64,000 nucleotides of DNA from Galbula dea. Its lineage: Eukaryota > Chordata > Aves > Piciformes > Galbulidae. Within the stretch, counting starts at the first letter, position 1. Each line of letters begins with the position of its first letter. Where the stretch lies: assembly GCA_013399015.1 (NCBI GenBank), contig VWZX01013781.1, positions 797,926 to 861,925 of the forward strand. Reading direction: 5' to 3'. Below, piece after piece: positions 40,801 to 51,995 of this stretch. Under the pieces are notes generated by a model, which did no database searches, was not told where the DNA came from, and saw only the letters and a list, made by a program, of their open reading frames with translations. Made by a program: the position numbers and the translations under genes.

Positions 40801-41917
40801 TCCTGAACATGTTTAACTCACTCCTTTGTAGGTAGTTATTACATCCTTACAGCAGGTTAGAGGCAGAATCAGAAATGTTTTGGTGTTTGAGTAGAAAGTA
40901 TAACATTAACACTGTTGTTCTGGGACATTCAAAGCGTGCTGAAGGTTTTCTAAGAGGGTGTGTACACGTGTATGGACGCAGAGGTAGTGTACCTGTGCTC
41001 TGTGTGATGGTTCTGCACAGGAATCTTAATGCATTCTTGGCTGTAGGAGGATATTCCTGCTTGGCCACATGCCGCAAAGCCCTTACAGCACTGAATGGAA
41101 AGTTTAAAAAACACTTTACAGAACTCTCCATTTGGAAACTTACCTTCTACAAATTGAGTGTGTCAAATGCAGTTTTGACTAATGCTCTAGGTCACTTGGT
41201 CACAGCTCTTAAAATTTTGTGACTGCTTGTGAGCCTTGAGGGGTACGCTGCGATTTCCTTTTCTGGGAGAAAATGTTATCAGTGCATCTTAATGCTGCTC
41301 TGCCTACATTTTGGTCAGCTTGCAGTCCTCATAGAGGTGTGCTCTACATCCACCTTCTCCAACACAAGCTGCTTTAGAAGTGACTGCCCACCCATATTTT
41401 TATTGTCACTTTTTGTCTTTAACATTCTAAAAAATCCTGCTTTCAGGTTGATCAGGAACTCTCCTTTTGCAGTGTACCTGCAGATTTTGCTCCATGAACT
41501 GCTTCCAAATTTAGATTGCAGAAGTACCAGCTTGACTTCTGTCCTTTTATACTTGAATGGAAATGGTTCAAAGTTGTGCTGATGTAATGAAAACAGGAGG
41601 CCAGAAGGCAGTCAATTGGAATAAGGATGAAATCTGAGAGAGTACAAGTAGAGAGTGACCACTTTAGATCCTGAAAGCCACGAACACACAATTATTTTTT
41701 AATATAATGTACTTAAAAGCTGCATTTCTCTTAAAGAAGTTTTAAATTTACTGTTCGTAACATGATGTAATTTATAAAAAACATTTATTTTATGATAACA
41801 CCAGATGCTTTTGCCAAGGCACCATGAGAGGCAGCTCAGGCAGTCCGGATGATACTTAAGAGTATTAATTCTATAGCAGTGATCTGTACTTAACAGTGAA
41901 AATGCTGTTTCAGTGTC

Positions 41918-41934
41918 TTTTTTTTTTTTTTTTT
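41918..41934 (+). repeat. Poly-T tract, T17
   Basis: A run of 17 T about 210 nt upstream of the 42143 exon. AG dinucleotides lie between it and the exon, so it is not the working pyrimidine tract. Confidence 0.9.
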
Positions 41935-42142
41935 CCTGGCTAATAGCCTTAATGATCCATCGGAGGTTGTGTGCTGAGGCAGAGCTCAAGGCCGTCAGCT
42001 CCTCCCAGCCTGCCACATAGTTCCCAGGAGACACTCTGTATTTCATGAGTTCTTGCTTAGTTTATGGTGTAATATTTTTCTTGAAGGCATTAAACTATCA
42101 TCAAAAGCAGCAGACCAATTGCTGTGACTTCTTTTTTTCCAG

Positions 42143-42307
42143 GGTCGTTGTACAAGGGAGAACTGCAAGTACCTTCATCCACCAACACATTTAAAAACCC
42201 AACTGGAAATCAATGGTAGGAACAACTTAATCCAACAAAAAACTGCAGCAGCAATGCTTGCCCAGCAAATGCAGTTCATGTTTCCAGGGACACCGCTACA
42301 GCCAGTG
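42143..42307 (+). CDS. MBNL2: MBNL2 exon completing zinc finger 2 and starting the linker
   Basis: 165 nt, phase 0 at both ends, residues 59-113. It begins GRCTRENCKYLHPPTHLKTQ, supplying C61, C66 and H70 of finger 2 (C53-x7-C61-x4-C66-x3-H70). A Gln- and Met-rich stretch follows (AAAMLAQQMQFMFPGTPLQP), which starts the linker between the two finger pairs. The acceptor is CTTTTTTTCCAG and the donor is GTG|GTAAGT. Human MBNL2, as I recall it, has Ser at residue 62 (Thr here) and His in place of Gln111; both are conservative changes. Removing this exon would keep frame but destroy finger 2, so it is expected to be constitutive. Confidence 0.97.
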
Positions 42308-44882
42308 GTAAGTGTATTGTATTTCTCTGATGGTGTTATTGGTAAGTAAAGTTGAAGACTATGTTGACCTGGAAAATTTCCCTAAACCACTGTCAATAAA
42401 AGTAGTCCTTGTCTGTTTACTTAAAGAATTGCAAGGATGCCAAGATGTTCATTCATGTTTGTCCTTGAAGATATAATGGAACATTGCTGTAGATTTTATA
42501 CTTTTTCTTAATCCCAGAATAATTTACATTTTTGACTCTTCTACTCCCCTCCACTCTCCCTAGTTCACATCAAATCTAGTCTAGATTTGCAGGGTTTTTA
42601 CCTGTAATCCTTCTGGAGGTTGAAAACTTGTATAATAATAATAGTAATTTGCTAGTAAGCTGTTTGATTAGGAGTGCAAAGGTTCATGGGTTTGAATGGC
42701 TTTAAATAGTATTTAATCCAAGTACCAGGAACAAAGGTTAATGTCATTCAGGGTAGCATTTTCTTAGTCTTTTGAAATCTGAGGTGTCCTAGAATAAGAC
42801 AAGGGAGTTGCTGGCCCAGGTACTTTACAAACTCAGTGTTTTGTCTTAAGGTAATGCATACGGTCCTTGTGACACTTGAAATCCAGAAGGTGACGTGAAA
42901 CAAGAGTCTTGCATGCATGAGCAGCATCTCTGGATAGACATTAAAATCAGCAGTTGCTCTGGGCTGCCTTTGCAGTTGAGTTTCTCATTGTAGCAGCCTT
43001 CCAAAGCATGGTTAGGCAAGTAATCTGAATTAAACTTTTCACACATGGTTGCTAATGATGTTTTCTTGGTCGGAATGCCTAGTGTAAGGCATCCCATTGC
43101 AGTGGGATTTCTTTCTCTAACTTGAGGCATCTGGAGTGTTGGCATCAACTTCTGCACTGGGCTTCCAAGGTCCATTTATAGTTTATCAAAAGTTATAGGC
43201 ACTTCTAATTACTATTTGCTTGGCTTGTTTCACATGTCTGCATTTGGATTAGATGATCTGGTCTTTTAAGTGCCTTTGTCTTTCCACGGGCTATCACAGG
43301 AACCAAGTGTAAGCATTGCAGAGGAAGACATCTGTATTTGATCACAGGAAGCTCACCCCAGATGCCTTTTTCAAATGTGTTTTTACACTTGAAACATCTA
43401 CTATGAGGCGGGGGAGGCACAAACGAAAACTGGGTGTCAGGAGTCCCTGAATTTCTGATGTTCATCAAAACGTATCCTGGTATATTGGCATAATGTGTTT
43501 TGGTATTTCATGTTCTTTTACGGCTTGAGTTTTTACTGCTTGAGAAAAATTGAAGTGGCAATATTACACTTTTTTGTACTCATTTAATCATTTGAACTTT
43601 GCAATTTCATTGATGTAATGCCTTTGGTACTGATTGCTGTGATAAAAATGCCAGGTTTTATTTCTGTCTCGCATAAATTGCCAGATTGAGATGACTCAGC
43701 CTTGACCAAATGGATAAAAAGTGAAAGAAAATTCCATAGAAGTCATTTGACATGTGCATTTTTTTCTACGTACTGTGTGTGGCTGGCTTCCCTTCTCCAA
43801 CGGAGAGGAGAGAGACTCCTCCTTCCTTAAATGTTTTTAAGTCTTTCCTTAGTGTTCTGCTGTTCTGTGGTTCATTTCTAGCTGCTGGCTTATTTGAGAG
43901 CTTAATTTCTGACAAAGCTAATCTGAGATGTGTCCCATTTTTCTGCATAGGTTTTCCTCATTTATAGTTATGACTTCACTCTCTGGGGTAAACATCGGCT
44001 CTGCAGAACTAAAGCACGTTCCAGGTCTGACCATGGTGATGTTCTGCCTCTGTTCCCCATGGAGCTGGTGGTAATAAACCCACCATTCTGTCTTCACAGG
44101 GCTGCGTTTTAGCATCACACAAGCTCTCTTTCTTCTGGTCATGACTTCACTGACTCACTGCAGGAAGGCATGAAACAGATTTTTAGACCCATATCATTCC
44201 TTCCAATCAAATTTTTTTGTAAAATGAACTCTAGCTAAGCCTGAATAATCCCTTTCTAAATATTGTGTCCAGCTGAGATTATAATATTTCTTCTGCTTGC
44301 CACTGGTGACAGCTGAGCACACAAACTTTTGCAAAGGTGAGGTTTTCTGATGTGTGAGCCATAGTAACATATGACTGCAGGAGATGGCAAAATACAGCAT
44401 GCAAACAGATGGAAGTTACATGGCAAAGAAGTCATTGTATGTACTCTTATTAGAAATGTGGCTTTAATAGAGTTAATAATGCTTCACCTGTAAAATCTGA
44501 TACTTTGGAAAATAGTCCATTTTTCCAAGGAAAACAGGTATCAAGAAAAAGCAATGAAGTCTCTGTTATTTCTACTTTTAGATGTGTAAATAAGCCTTCA
44601 AGGTAAGCTGGACCTCCGTAGAGATTCAGGTTCAAAGTATGCCTTCCTTTGCATCAGCAGCCCCTTTCCCAATAATCGGGCTACAAAGGCAGTTCTTCAT
44701 CTGCTGCTGGAATGTGTTACGTGATTAAAAGAAGAGAGCGTTCCATGTGCTTTTGCCAGCTGTTTGGAATATTTTCATTAAGAAAATGAATCAGTGCCAG
44801 AAAGAACACACAAAAGACAACTAGTAAGCTCTTGATTAAGGAGGTGTTTTTTTTCATCTTGGTCTGTGTTTTCCTTTTGCAG
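42308..44882 (+). other. MBNL2: MBNL2 intron, 2.6 kb
   Basis: Bounded by GTAAGT and CCTTTTGCAG. No repeat of clear family was recognised. TTGGATTAGATGATCTGG near 43245-43262 weakly recalls a CR1 3' end but lacks the rest. No exon was seen inside. Confidence 0.85.
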
Positions 44883-45083
44883 CCCACGTTTCCAGTGGGT
44901 CCCACAATAGGAACGAACACGGCTATTAGCTTTGCTCCTTACCTAACACCGGTAACACCAGGAGTTGGCTTAGTCCCGACTGAGATCCTACCCACGCCAC
45001 CTGTCATCGTTCCTGGAAGTCCGCCAGTTTCAGTCCCTGGTTCAACTGCTACCCAAAAACTCCTCAGGACTGATAAATTGGAG
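44883..45083 (+). CDS. MBNL2: MBNL2 linker exon between the zinc-finger pairs
   Basis: 201 nt, phase 0, residues 114-180. It encodes the Pro/Val/Thr-rich linker starting PTFPVGPTIGTNTAISFAPY and ending STATQKLLRTDKLE just before finger 3. In MBNL proteins this linker spaces the two finger tandems so that they can bind separate YGCY sites, and it contributes to splicing activity. The acceptor is CCTTTTGCAG and the donor is GAG|GTACTG, a less than consensus site. The frame runs on to 45104 only by reading into the intron. Differences from the human protein as I recall it are few (Thr for Ala or Ser at scattered linker positions). Confidence 0.97.
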
Positions 45084-46269
45084 GTACTGTGGACACCACT
45101 GTGACTAGAAATGTAATCCTCTGCTAAGCTGTGTGAAAGATCCTGGAGGGGAAAACTTTATTGTTTTAGAAATTATGCTTAAATTTAGTTGCTACCAATA
45201 CAGACATTGTAGCCAGACAGGATTTCTACACTAGTAGACAGTGATAATTAGACGCTAGTATTTTAAAGGTACTTTGTTCACTCAAGTTTACCACAGACTT
45301 CAGCATGAATTTTCATCTCTTGTAAAGTTCATGTCCTCTAAAATACCTCATGTATATGTGCCTGTAAAGGCATACTTTGATGAAATAGCTAACAAGCACA
45401 TTTTTATTACAGTATTAATTCTATACAGTTTTTATAGTTTTTATGCATTGATATTAGGGGAATTTTATAGCCTTATGGAATGATACTAGGGGAATGTTAT
45501 AGCCCTTCAGCCTTGAGCTACAAATGGAGATGTTGAATTTTACCAACCCTGCAGCAGGCTGAAAGGGCAAGCTTCCAGCTATGTGCAGAGCCTCCCTCGT
45601 GTTGATGGATATCCGCATGGCTGGGCTCAGTGGAATCTGTGATCCAAGTACACGAGAAGGCCAAATGGCTCTTGCAGAAACAAATGCCCTTTCCCAGAAG
45701 CCTAAGCAGTAGTATAGAGCATGTTTCTTCTTAGGAAAATCAGCATGTTCATTCTGCCTGGTTTTAAAAAGTATTTTTAAGGAAGCTCTCCATTTTGTTT
45801 GTAGGCTCCGTAAAAAATACAGGGCATCTGATGCGTCTGTTCTCTGGGTCTTAGCAAGAGGAACTGCTGCTCTGCCAGTGGAGCTGCAAGATATAAAGTG
45901 TAGCCAGAAAACAGCTGAATATTTTGTGATTCCCAGCTAGTTTTGCAGGGACAGTTACTTCACTAAGTATGCCTCCTAGGCGTTTTCTAGACAGGAAAAA
46001 CGAAAGGCGTTGGGGAGTGCCACTGTTGCATGTTGAGTTAATTTAGCTTCCATACTATAGAGCCACCTGAGGAGCCAAGCATGCAAGGGTAAAATAGATG
46101 CATTTCCCTCTCCCAGAAGATGATGAAGGGTTTGTTAAATTGAGTTCACCGAAAAACTTGAACTAACTGGGGAAGGGGGCAGGTCTGTGTCCTGAGGACG
46201 CGGGGCTCTCCCTGCCTTCTTCCATTGCCCCAAGCTCTTCCCCTGCAACGCATGTTGTTTTGCACATAG
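45084..46269 (+). other. MBNL2: MBNL2 intron, 1.2 kb
   Basis: Unique sequence without recognised mobile elements. It contains a short tandem duplication at 45450-45505. It ends at GTTTTGCACATAG before the zinc finger 3 exon. Confidence 0.88.
45450..45505 (+). repeat. Imperfect tandem duplication, period 32
   Basis: GATATTAGGGGAATTTTATA at 45450 recurs as GATACTAGGGGAATGTTATA at 45482, each followed by GCC. It is a local duplication with a few changes. Confidence 0.85.
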
Positions 46270-46533
46270 GTGTGCAGGGAGTTCCAGAGGGGAAACTGTG
46301 CCCGTGGAGAGACTGATTGCCGCTTTGCGCATCCGGCAGACAGCACAATGATTGACACAAACGACAACACCGTAACCGTGTGTATGGATTACATAAAAGG
46401 TCGTTGCATGAGGGAGAAATGCAAGTATTTTCACCCTCCTGCACATTTGCAGGCCAAAATCAAAGCGGCACAACACCAAGCCAACCAGGCTGCAGTGGCA
46501 GCCCAGGCAGCTGCGGCAGCTGCGACTGTGATG
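46270..46533 (+). CDS. MBNL2: MBNL2 exon with zinc fingers 3 and 4
   Basis: 264 nt, phase 0, residues 181-268. Finger 3 is C182-x7-C190-x6-C197-x3-H201 ([20 protein letters not shown] then H). Finger 4 is C218-x7-C226-x4-C231-x3-H235 ([20 protein letters not shown]). A helical Ala/Gln-rich tail follows, ending in an alanine run and TVM. All eight metal ligands are present. The acceptor is TTTTGCACATAG and the donor is ATG|GTAAGT. The exon can splice either to the 54-nt exon at 51996 or directly to the 154-nt exon at 52702, both in frame. Long minus-strand frames across this exon are shadows. Confidence 0.98.
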
Positions 46534-48569
46534 GTAAGTGCTGGCATATATGGCTGCTTTTTTTTGACAGAAGCTCTTTGATGCCTAATTTTGCTTAAGT
46601 TTAATGCTGTTTGCTTATACTTTCTTTTCTCTTTGCCTCTATTTATTTTTTTTGAGAGAGAAAAATTTATAAAATTATTACTGTTGCTTGATGGGAGGAA
46701 GCACTTTTTTCTTTATGCCCTTATTTTAATGCTGTATTTCTATCCAAGACAGTGAAGCAAATGACACTCTATACCACTTCTGTTCTCTGCCTTGAGTATA
46801 TGTTAAATTTGCCCCTAGTATTTCCAAACAGAAACAAAACCTGATAACCTTCAATGTCCCCTGGAAAACAGGGGAACATGAGCTGGTTTAGCTCTTTGAT
46901 GGCAGATCTACATGTGGAAATTTGGAAGAAAAGAAATAAAAGCAGAGAGAGACCTCTTGCCTCAGAGATCAGTAATAGAAAAGAAACCTGTATTAAGATT
47001 CAACTCACCACACTGTAGACTCCAGACAGTTAGATACCTGAGCCTAGCCTATCTGCCTTTGTCTCCCTGTATAGGTAGTCGAGAAAGAACAGCACATTCA
47101 TCTGATCCACCATTAGTAGCTGTTAAGGATGAGAAGGATACACATCCATCCTTCTTGACTAAAATGTGTTGACTATATATTTTTAACTTTGTTAGATGAA
47201 TCTCAAGCCTACACTCTTCTTGCCTCTCCCACTGTCATGGGCAAATTACTTGAATTACAGGGTTTAAAAGTAGTAAATTAAAATGGGAATCATTAAGAAA
47301 AAAGCATAGTCAGAGCAAAAGAGATTGAGAGCTTTCTATTTTCAGATATTTTAAGCTCCTACTTAAGACTCTTCAGACAAGTCAGCCCATCCATTTACTA
47401 GTATTGGATCTCTTATGGTTGCTACCAGGAAAGTTGATGAATTTAATAGGGTGGTATTGGTAAAGTTAAATAAATCAAGCATGCAGGATCTGTCTTGCAA
47501 GGCAAAATTGCTGGCAGCAAATCAAAGAACCGTTGTCCTTATTGCTGGCAGTGGACAAATAATTAAGCAGTTGTGGTTTGTGGACTTCTGGGCAGTGCAT
47601 ACGATAGTTATAGACAATACAGTTATTCTCTGGGTAAAAAGGCTACCAGAGACACAATACAGTACAGTATATAACTACCCCAAGCTATTGCATTTAGCAA
47701 ATTAGCAAAGAGCAGACTTTTTGATAGACAAAGGGTATGTTATGCAAGAAATAAATCTTCAAACAGAAGAATATTTTCTTAAGTTTTAAAATTATTTTTC
47801 TTATACTATCCTCAGTCTGTTTCAGATTGGATGAATTTTAATTAAACTTTCCTGTGCTTGAAGAAGTTAAATACTACCTGGAAACTAAAGCAAAGGAGAT
47901 TGCTTTTTTTTTTTTCCCCCCCACTCTAATTAGCTTCTGTTGTGCAATATTTATTGTCCATTTGGAGAAAGTAATATTTCTAAGCAATATACGAAAGAAG
48001 AATGATGACAGGATTCAATTCTTTGAGCTTCAGTAATGATTGAATATATATCCTGTGATTTTAAATAAGCCATAATTGGAGTTGCATTAGCCTCAAAGCA
48101 AGATGAAGCATCTTTGGAACCACAGAATTGAGACATTAGCATTCCAGTGTCATAGGAGAAGGAGGTAGGGACCTGTAATTCAGGATAATATGTACAAAAT
48201 ATTTTAACAGCATATTTAGACTACCAGACAAAAAAGATTCTTTACAATCCAACTATTTTTATTTAATATAGTTTTGAAACAAGCAGATAAAGTGAATGAA
48301 AAATCATCAGAATGGCAATAAACCAAAAAAAAAATAGAAAATAAACATACCTGCAAGACCACCCAAGAATGACCAAGAATACTCAATTGGATCAAGAGAA
48401 CAAAAGTAAGGCAGAAATACAAATGCCTACCTGTAGATTCACTTGCAAGTTGTTCCCATGTTGAAATTGTGTCTAAGAGGTTTTCCTTCCTGGGGCATCT
48501 GACAGCATTGCTCATAGATAAGCATTGTGGAGAGAGCTGGAGCAGTGCAGGCGAAGCTTAAAAGCACAA

Positions 48570-48785
48570 TTTCTCCTTTGTAAATCTATGCTGACTACTC
48601 TCTGTCACCTTGTTGGCTTTCATGTGTTTAGAGATGGGTTTTAGGAGCATTTGCTCAAATGCTTTCCCAGGGACCGAGGTGAAGTTGACCAACCTGTCAT
48701 TCCTCAGACCTTCCTTCCTGCACTTTTTGAAGATGAGAGTGTAGTTTACTTTCTTGCAGTCTTTAGGAACCTTACAATCTTCATC
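48570..48785 (-). mobile_element. Antisense CR1 ORF2 fragment, reverse transcriptase region (piece A)
   Basis: On the minus strand this reads as the CR1 RT segment that normally includes PEDWKKANVTPIFKKGKKED and SLTSIPGKVMEQ...SSQHGFTKG. Here it is heavily changed, but FKK, the VPGK-like motif and SSQH are readable. It is the first of three antisense pieces that appear in collinear order towards 49.8 kb. Confidence 0.8.
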
Positions 48786-48792
48786 ACCTCTC

Positions 48793-48982
48793 TTCCAGAG
48801 AGGTGGTGGATACCTCCTTCCCTGGAAATGTTCGAGGTCAGGTTGGACAGGGCTCTGAGCAACCTGATCTAGTTACTAGTTATAGGTGTCCCTGCTCACA
48901 GCAGGAGTAGTTGGACATCTAGTCCTCTAAAGGTCCCTTCCAATTCTAACCATTCGATTATTCTGTTCTACGATTCTGTGAA
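48793..48982 (+). mobile_element. Sense CR1 3' end, inserted between antisense CR1 pieces
   Basis: AGAGAGGTGGTGGATACCTC, GTTCGAGGTCAGGTTGGACA, GGGCTCTGAGCAACCTGATC, AAAGGTCCCTTCCAATTCTA and ACGATTCTGTGAAC are the ordered landmarks of a CR1 3' end. It is flanked on both sides by antisense CR1 sequence. Confidence 0.92.
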
Positions 48983-48983
48983 C

Positions 48984-49165
48984 TTACCCCAGTCACAGGG
49001 ACCTTTCAGAGATTAAGTGGCCTTGCAGTGACACTGCAGAGCTCCCTCAGCACCCATTGGTGCATCCTGTCAGATCCTATAGGTTTGTACACATCCAGTT
49101 TGTTTCCATGTTCCCTGACCTGATCCTTCTCCAAGGGTAGATCTTCAGACTTTACCACTGGCCTA
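48984..49165 (-). mobile_element. Antisense CR1 ORF2 fragment (piece B)
   Basis: The minus strand reads as the segment upstream of piece A. A diverged form of the GPDGMHPRVLREL motif is seen from GGTGCATCCTGTCAGATCCT and ATAGGTTTGTACACATCCAG. Its left edge (CCCCAGTCACAGGGACCTTT) partly repeats the right edge of piece A (GCAGTCTTTAGGAACCTTAC). This could be a short target duplication or could mean that the pieces come from different copies. Confidence 0.75.
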
Positions 49166-49184
49166 AAGGCCAGTCTTGCCAGTA

Positions 49185-49452
49185 AAGACTTGAGGTGGAT
49201 AAGATGTTCTCCCTAGTGGAGAGTGATAGGATGAGGGGAAATGGATGGAAACTGCGCCAGGGGAGGTTCAGGTTGGATATTAGGAAGAATTTCTTTACTG
49301 AAAGGGTTGTCAGCCATTGGAACAGGCTGCCCAGGGAGGTGGTTGAGTCACCAGCCCTGGAGGTTTTTTAAAGGGGCTAGGACAAAGGCTGGACTCGATG
49401 ATCTTCAAGGTCTCTTCCATCTGTAACTGTTTCATGATTCTATGATTCTATG
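49185..49452 (+). mobile_element. Sense CR1 3' end of a different subfamily, ending in ATTCTATG repeats
   Basis: GGAGAGTGATAGGATGAGGG, AGGTTCAGGTTGGATATTAG, AACAGGCTGCCCAGGGAGGT, GGCTGGACTCGATGATCTTC and a terminal GATTCTATGATTCTATG mark a CR1 end distinct from the GATTCTGTGA type seen elsewhere in the window. It sits between antisense pieces B and C. Confidence 0.92.
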
Positions 49453-49805
49453 TTCAGTACCTCAGCCTTCTCCATGTCCTGTATCATAAGGTCGCCTGCC
49501 CCATTCTGCAGCAGGCCCACATTTTTCCTACTCTTCTTTCTATTGCTGATATGCTTGGAGAAGCGCTTCTTCCTGTCCTTCACATCCTTTGCCAAATTCA
49601 ACTCCAAGTGGTCTTTGGCTCTCCTAACCCATCCCTGCATGCTCAGGCTGTGTGCCTCTATTCCTCATGGGCCATCCATCCCTGCTTCCACCTTTTATGC
49701 GATTCCCTTGTTGTGTTTGAGTTCAGTCAGAAGCTGCTTGCACATCTGTTCAGGCCTCCACTGTGTGGATCTTGCTTGTATTCCAAGAGACATTATAGAG
49801 TACCA
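49453..49805 (-). mobile_element. Antisense CR1 ORF2 fragment, endonuclease-RT linker (piece C)
   Basis: The minus-strand frame 49440-49640 reads MQGWVRRAKDHLELNLAKDV followed by KDRKKRFSKHISNRKKSRKN and DMEKAEVLN. This is the region between the endonuclease and RT domains of CR1 ORF2. Antisense similarity continues to about 49805 (CTTCCACCTTTTATGCGATT, TTGTGTTTGAGTTCAGTC). Together with pieces A and B it fits one old antisense CR1 split by two later sense insertions. Confidence 0.88.
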
Positions 49806-51855
49806 GTGTGACATGTCAAATGAATGCTATGCCTCAGTATATTTGATAATTTTTATTATTAGCTTTATTTTCTTTCCATAGCCTTTTCCTCTCCTTTATG
49901 TAGCTATTGATATTTTTGGTTGTTAGTCATGTAGGAGATTGGATGTTGAGCAGGACATAACCTGATGGAACAGAAAGAGGCAAAGGAGGTTTTACTATCA
50001 GGACAAAATGACAGAAGAGGTGAATGCGGGAGAGAAAAATGGACAGTTGATCTGACAGCCTGAAAAGAGGGAGAGACTACATTGAAACAAGGTTGATGAG
50101 TAGGTCTAGAAACAGATCAAGTTAAAATTTTCAGGTTGGGAGAACTATGAGATGGAACTTGCTATGGAAAATGAGAGGAAAGCCAGCAAAAAGCTTCAAA
50201 ACAGGGGAGGTAAGGTAAAGAAGGGAGAAAAAGTGGAGAAAGGCAGTCATAAAGATCAGGATAATAAGTTAACAAATCAGGTAAGATCTTCATTTGGATA
50301 ATAAAGGTAATTAACTGAAATGTTTTACTCTTAGTGATGTTGATTTGAATTTGTGGACTTCATCATCTTATGCTGTTTTTTCAGTCGTAATGTTTCACCT
50401 TTGTGTAGACTTCCATCTGTAATGGATGCAGCATGAATTTGGGGCTGTGCCCTGTGCAGATGGAGTGATGTCCTCCACAGGGGTACCTATGGGGGCTACT
50501 GCACATGGGCTGCACAGCACTCAGCTTAGGCACAAGAAGGCTCTTCAGCTCCTCACTTTGTACCAGATATTTCTTATTATGTCTGAGCCTCAAAGCCAGA
50601 CAGATGAGCAGATCAGGGTACGTAATCCAGAAGTGTGCTGAAGGAGAGGTGGGGAGGGCATTAGGAAACCTCACACAAGACAGGTGCAAGAGATACAGGA
50701 ACAAGGAATAGGCAGTGAGGGCTATCCTGCATAATACCCTGCTGGCACTAGGTGATTTTGTTACCATGAGCAGTTTGTAGGCATTTTGTGCCTTGTCCTT
50801 TTTTTTTTTTTTTCGAGTTTTGTTCCCTATTTCCACATACTGATATGAAGATAGATATAATCTGCATTTTAAAAAAAGAGCTAAATATCAGCCTGATTTT
50901 AAAAAAACAAAAGAATTCTAATTTCTAATTAAATCATCCTTTCCTATCTGAAGGTTTGTAAAAATTCTTTGCACTATAAAACTTGAAAGTACTATTTTGT
51001 ATGAGAAGACTTTTTAGAGAATGCCATCATATCAGCTACAAGTTTGACCTTATTATGGAAGTATACATAAATGTATATGCCTATGTACTACACCTAAATA
51101 CTTTCCTTTAAAATAATTCGTAATGCTGGACTAGTATCCTAACTCATATGTTAATGTTCGCTTACGAACTCAGAGCAATGTTTTTACTCCCTGCTTCTGA
51201 AGCTAGTACTGAAGGTTGTTAGCGAACTTTAGAAAATGTTTTGAATTCTGAAAGGCTTTTTTCCCCCTCTAAATGTAATGTGGTAAGTTACAAGGAAAAA
51301 AATAGTCTGCAAAACTGACCCAGCTATAGGGAAAAAAAGAAAAAAGGAATTAATGATAAGTTAGTGTAACTAGACATGTTTATTCTGCTGTGAATTGGAA
51401 AGGGAGAAACTAATTTTGAACCCCAAATCTACTGAATAACACTTCTCTTTATTAAAAGACCCTCACCTTGCAAGCACTGATATCAATAGCATTTGTAATG
51501 CATTAAAACTTTCACTAGTGCCTTATATTTGGAAAAAGTAGCCTTCCAAATTGATCTTTCTGCTTTAAAATGTGATTTAACTAACTTATCAGGAATTCTT
51601 ATAGGCATATCCTTACAACTTTCTGCATCTCTGTGAAGTGTTTATACAATGCTTAATAGTGTCTGCAAGCTGCTGTTTTACTCAACTTTCCTGAATTTCA
51701 AACATCTATATTTTACTCTCTTATATGCTTTTAACTAAGGTATAGTAGATGCATTTTTGCTTCGATACTAATTCGAAATGTAATATTCATTTCTTTAGAA
51801 GACATTTTTGTTGTTGTGCATGCCTAGTGTTTTGTATGTTGTATATTGCATTCAG
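49806..51855 (+). other. MBNL2: AT-rich unique intron sequence before the 54-nt exon
   Basis: No CR1, exon or RNA gene was recognised. The 151-codon minus-strand frame at 50381-50836 has no recognisable domain. The sequence becomes more AT-rich towards the exon. Confidence 0.7.
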
Positions 51856-51995
51856 AATATTTTTTTCCTTCTCACCTATCCACAAATGCAATGCCGTTCC
51901 CATGATGCACCTCTGCTTGCTGTTTACCTGTATGTTAATTCGCTTGAATCCCATTGGCCCACTGCCATCATGTGCTCGCTGCCTGTTATTAAAAG
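51856..51995 (+). promoter_or_regulatory. MBNL2: AG-exclusion zone and YGCY cluster before the 54-nt exon
   Basis: After the AG at 51854-51855 there is no AG until the acceptor at 51994-51995, leaving 138 AG-free nt. The 15 nt before the exon (GCCTGTTATTAAAAG) make a poor pyrimidine tract, whereas TTTTTTTCCTTCTCACC lies at the far end of the zone. This points to a branch point more than 100 nt upstream. Eight YGCY tetramers fall in the zone, against about two expected by chance. In MBNL1 the equivalent exon is repressed by MBNL1 through its conserved upstream intron. The same control here is inferred. Confidence 0.8.

Larger units (their letters stand above)
6808..42142 (+). other. MBNL2: MBNL2 large intron, 35.3 kb, between zinc finger 1 and zinc finger 2 coding exons
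   Basis: The intron is bounded by GTAAGA at 6808 and TTTTTTTCCAG ending at 42142, phase 0. It separates C53 from C61 of finger 2, a family-typical split. It holds CR1 copies at 9.7, 16.5, 22.3, 33.6 and 37.7 kb, a short antisense piece at 20.9 kb and an older repeat relic at 13.0 kb. The stretches 6808-9700, 10160-13017, 13410-16530, 17060-20870, 23190-33630, 33820-37670 and 37890-42142 show only unique AT-rich sequence and simple repeats. No exon, RNA gene or second gene was recognised in them. Confidence 0.85.
46534..51995 (+). other. MBNL2: MBNL2 intron, 5.5 kb, upstream of the 54-nt alternative exon
   Basis: It holds the nested CR1 cluster at 48570-49805. The part from 46534 to 48560 is AT-rich unique sequence. 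From 49810 to 51855 no mobile element is seen and the sequence is AT-rich. The last 140 nt form the AG-free, YGCY-rich acceptor region described separately. Confidence 0.85.

Noticed and set aside
43242..43290. Possible CR1 3' end (TTGGATTAGATGATCTGG)
   Set aside because: Only one short motif matches and the following sequence does not give the CCCTTCCAAC or GATTCTGTGA signals.
46135..46479. Minus-strand frames of 74-114 codons over the zinc finger 3/4 exon
   Set aside because: They are antisense shadows of a strongly conserved + strand exon.
48570..48982. Twin-priming (5' inversion) of a single CR1 insertion at the antisense/sense junction
   Set aside because: Further antisense pieces continue in order beyond the sense end, and a second sense end interrupts them. 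Nested insertion into an older antisense copy explains all parts better.
49440..49640. Minus-strand 66-codon frame with a basic, charged protein
   Set aside because: It matches the CR1 ORF2 endonuclease-RT linker, so it is repeat-derived.
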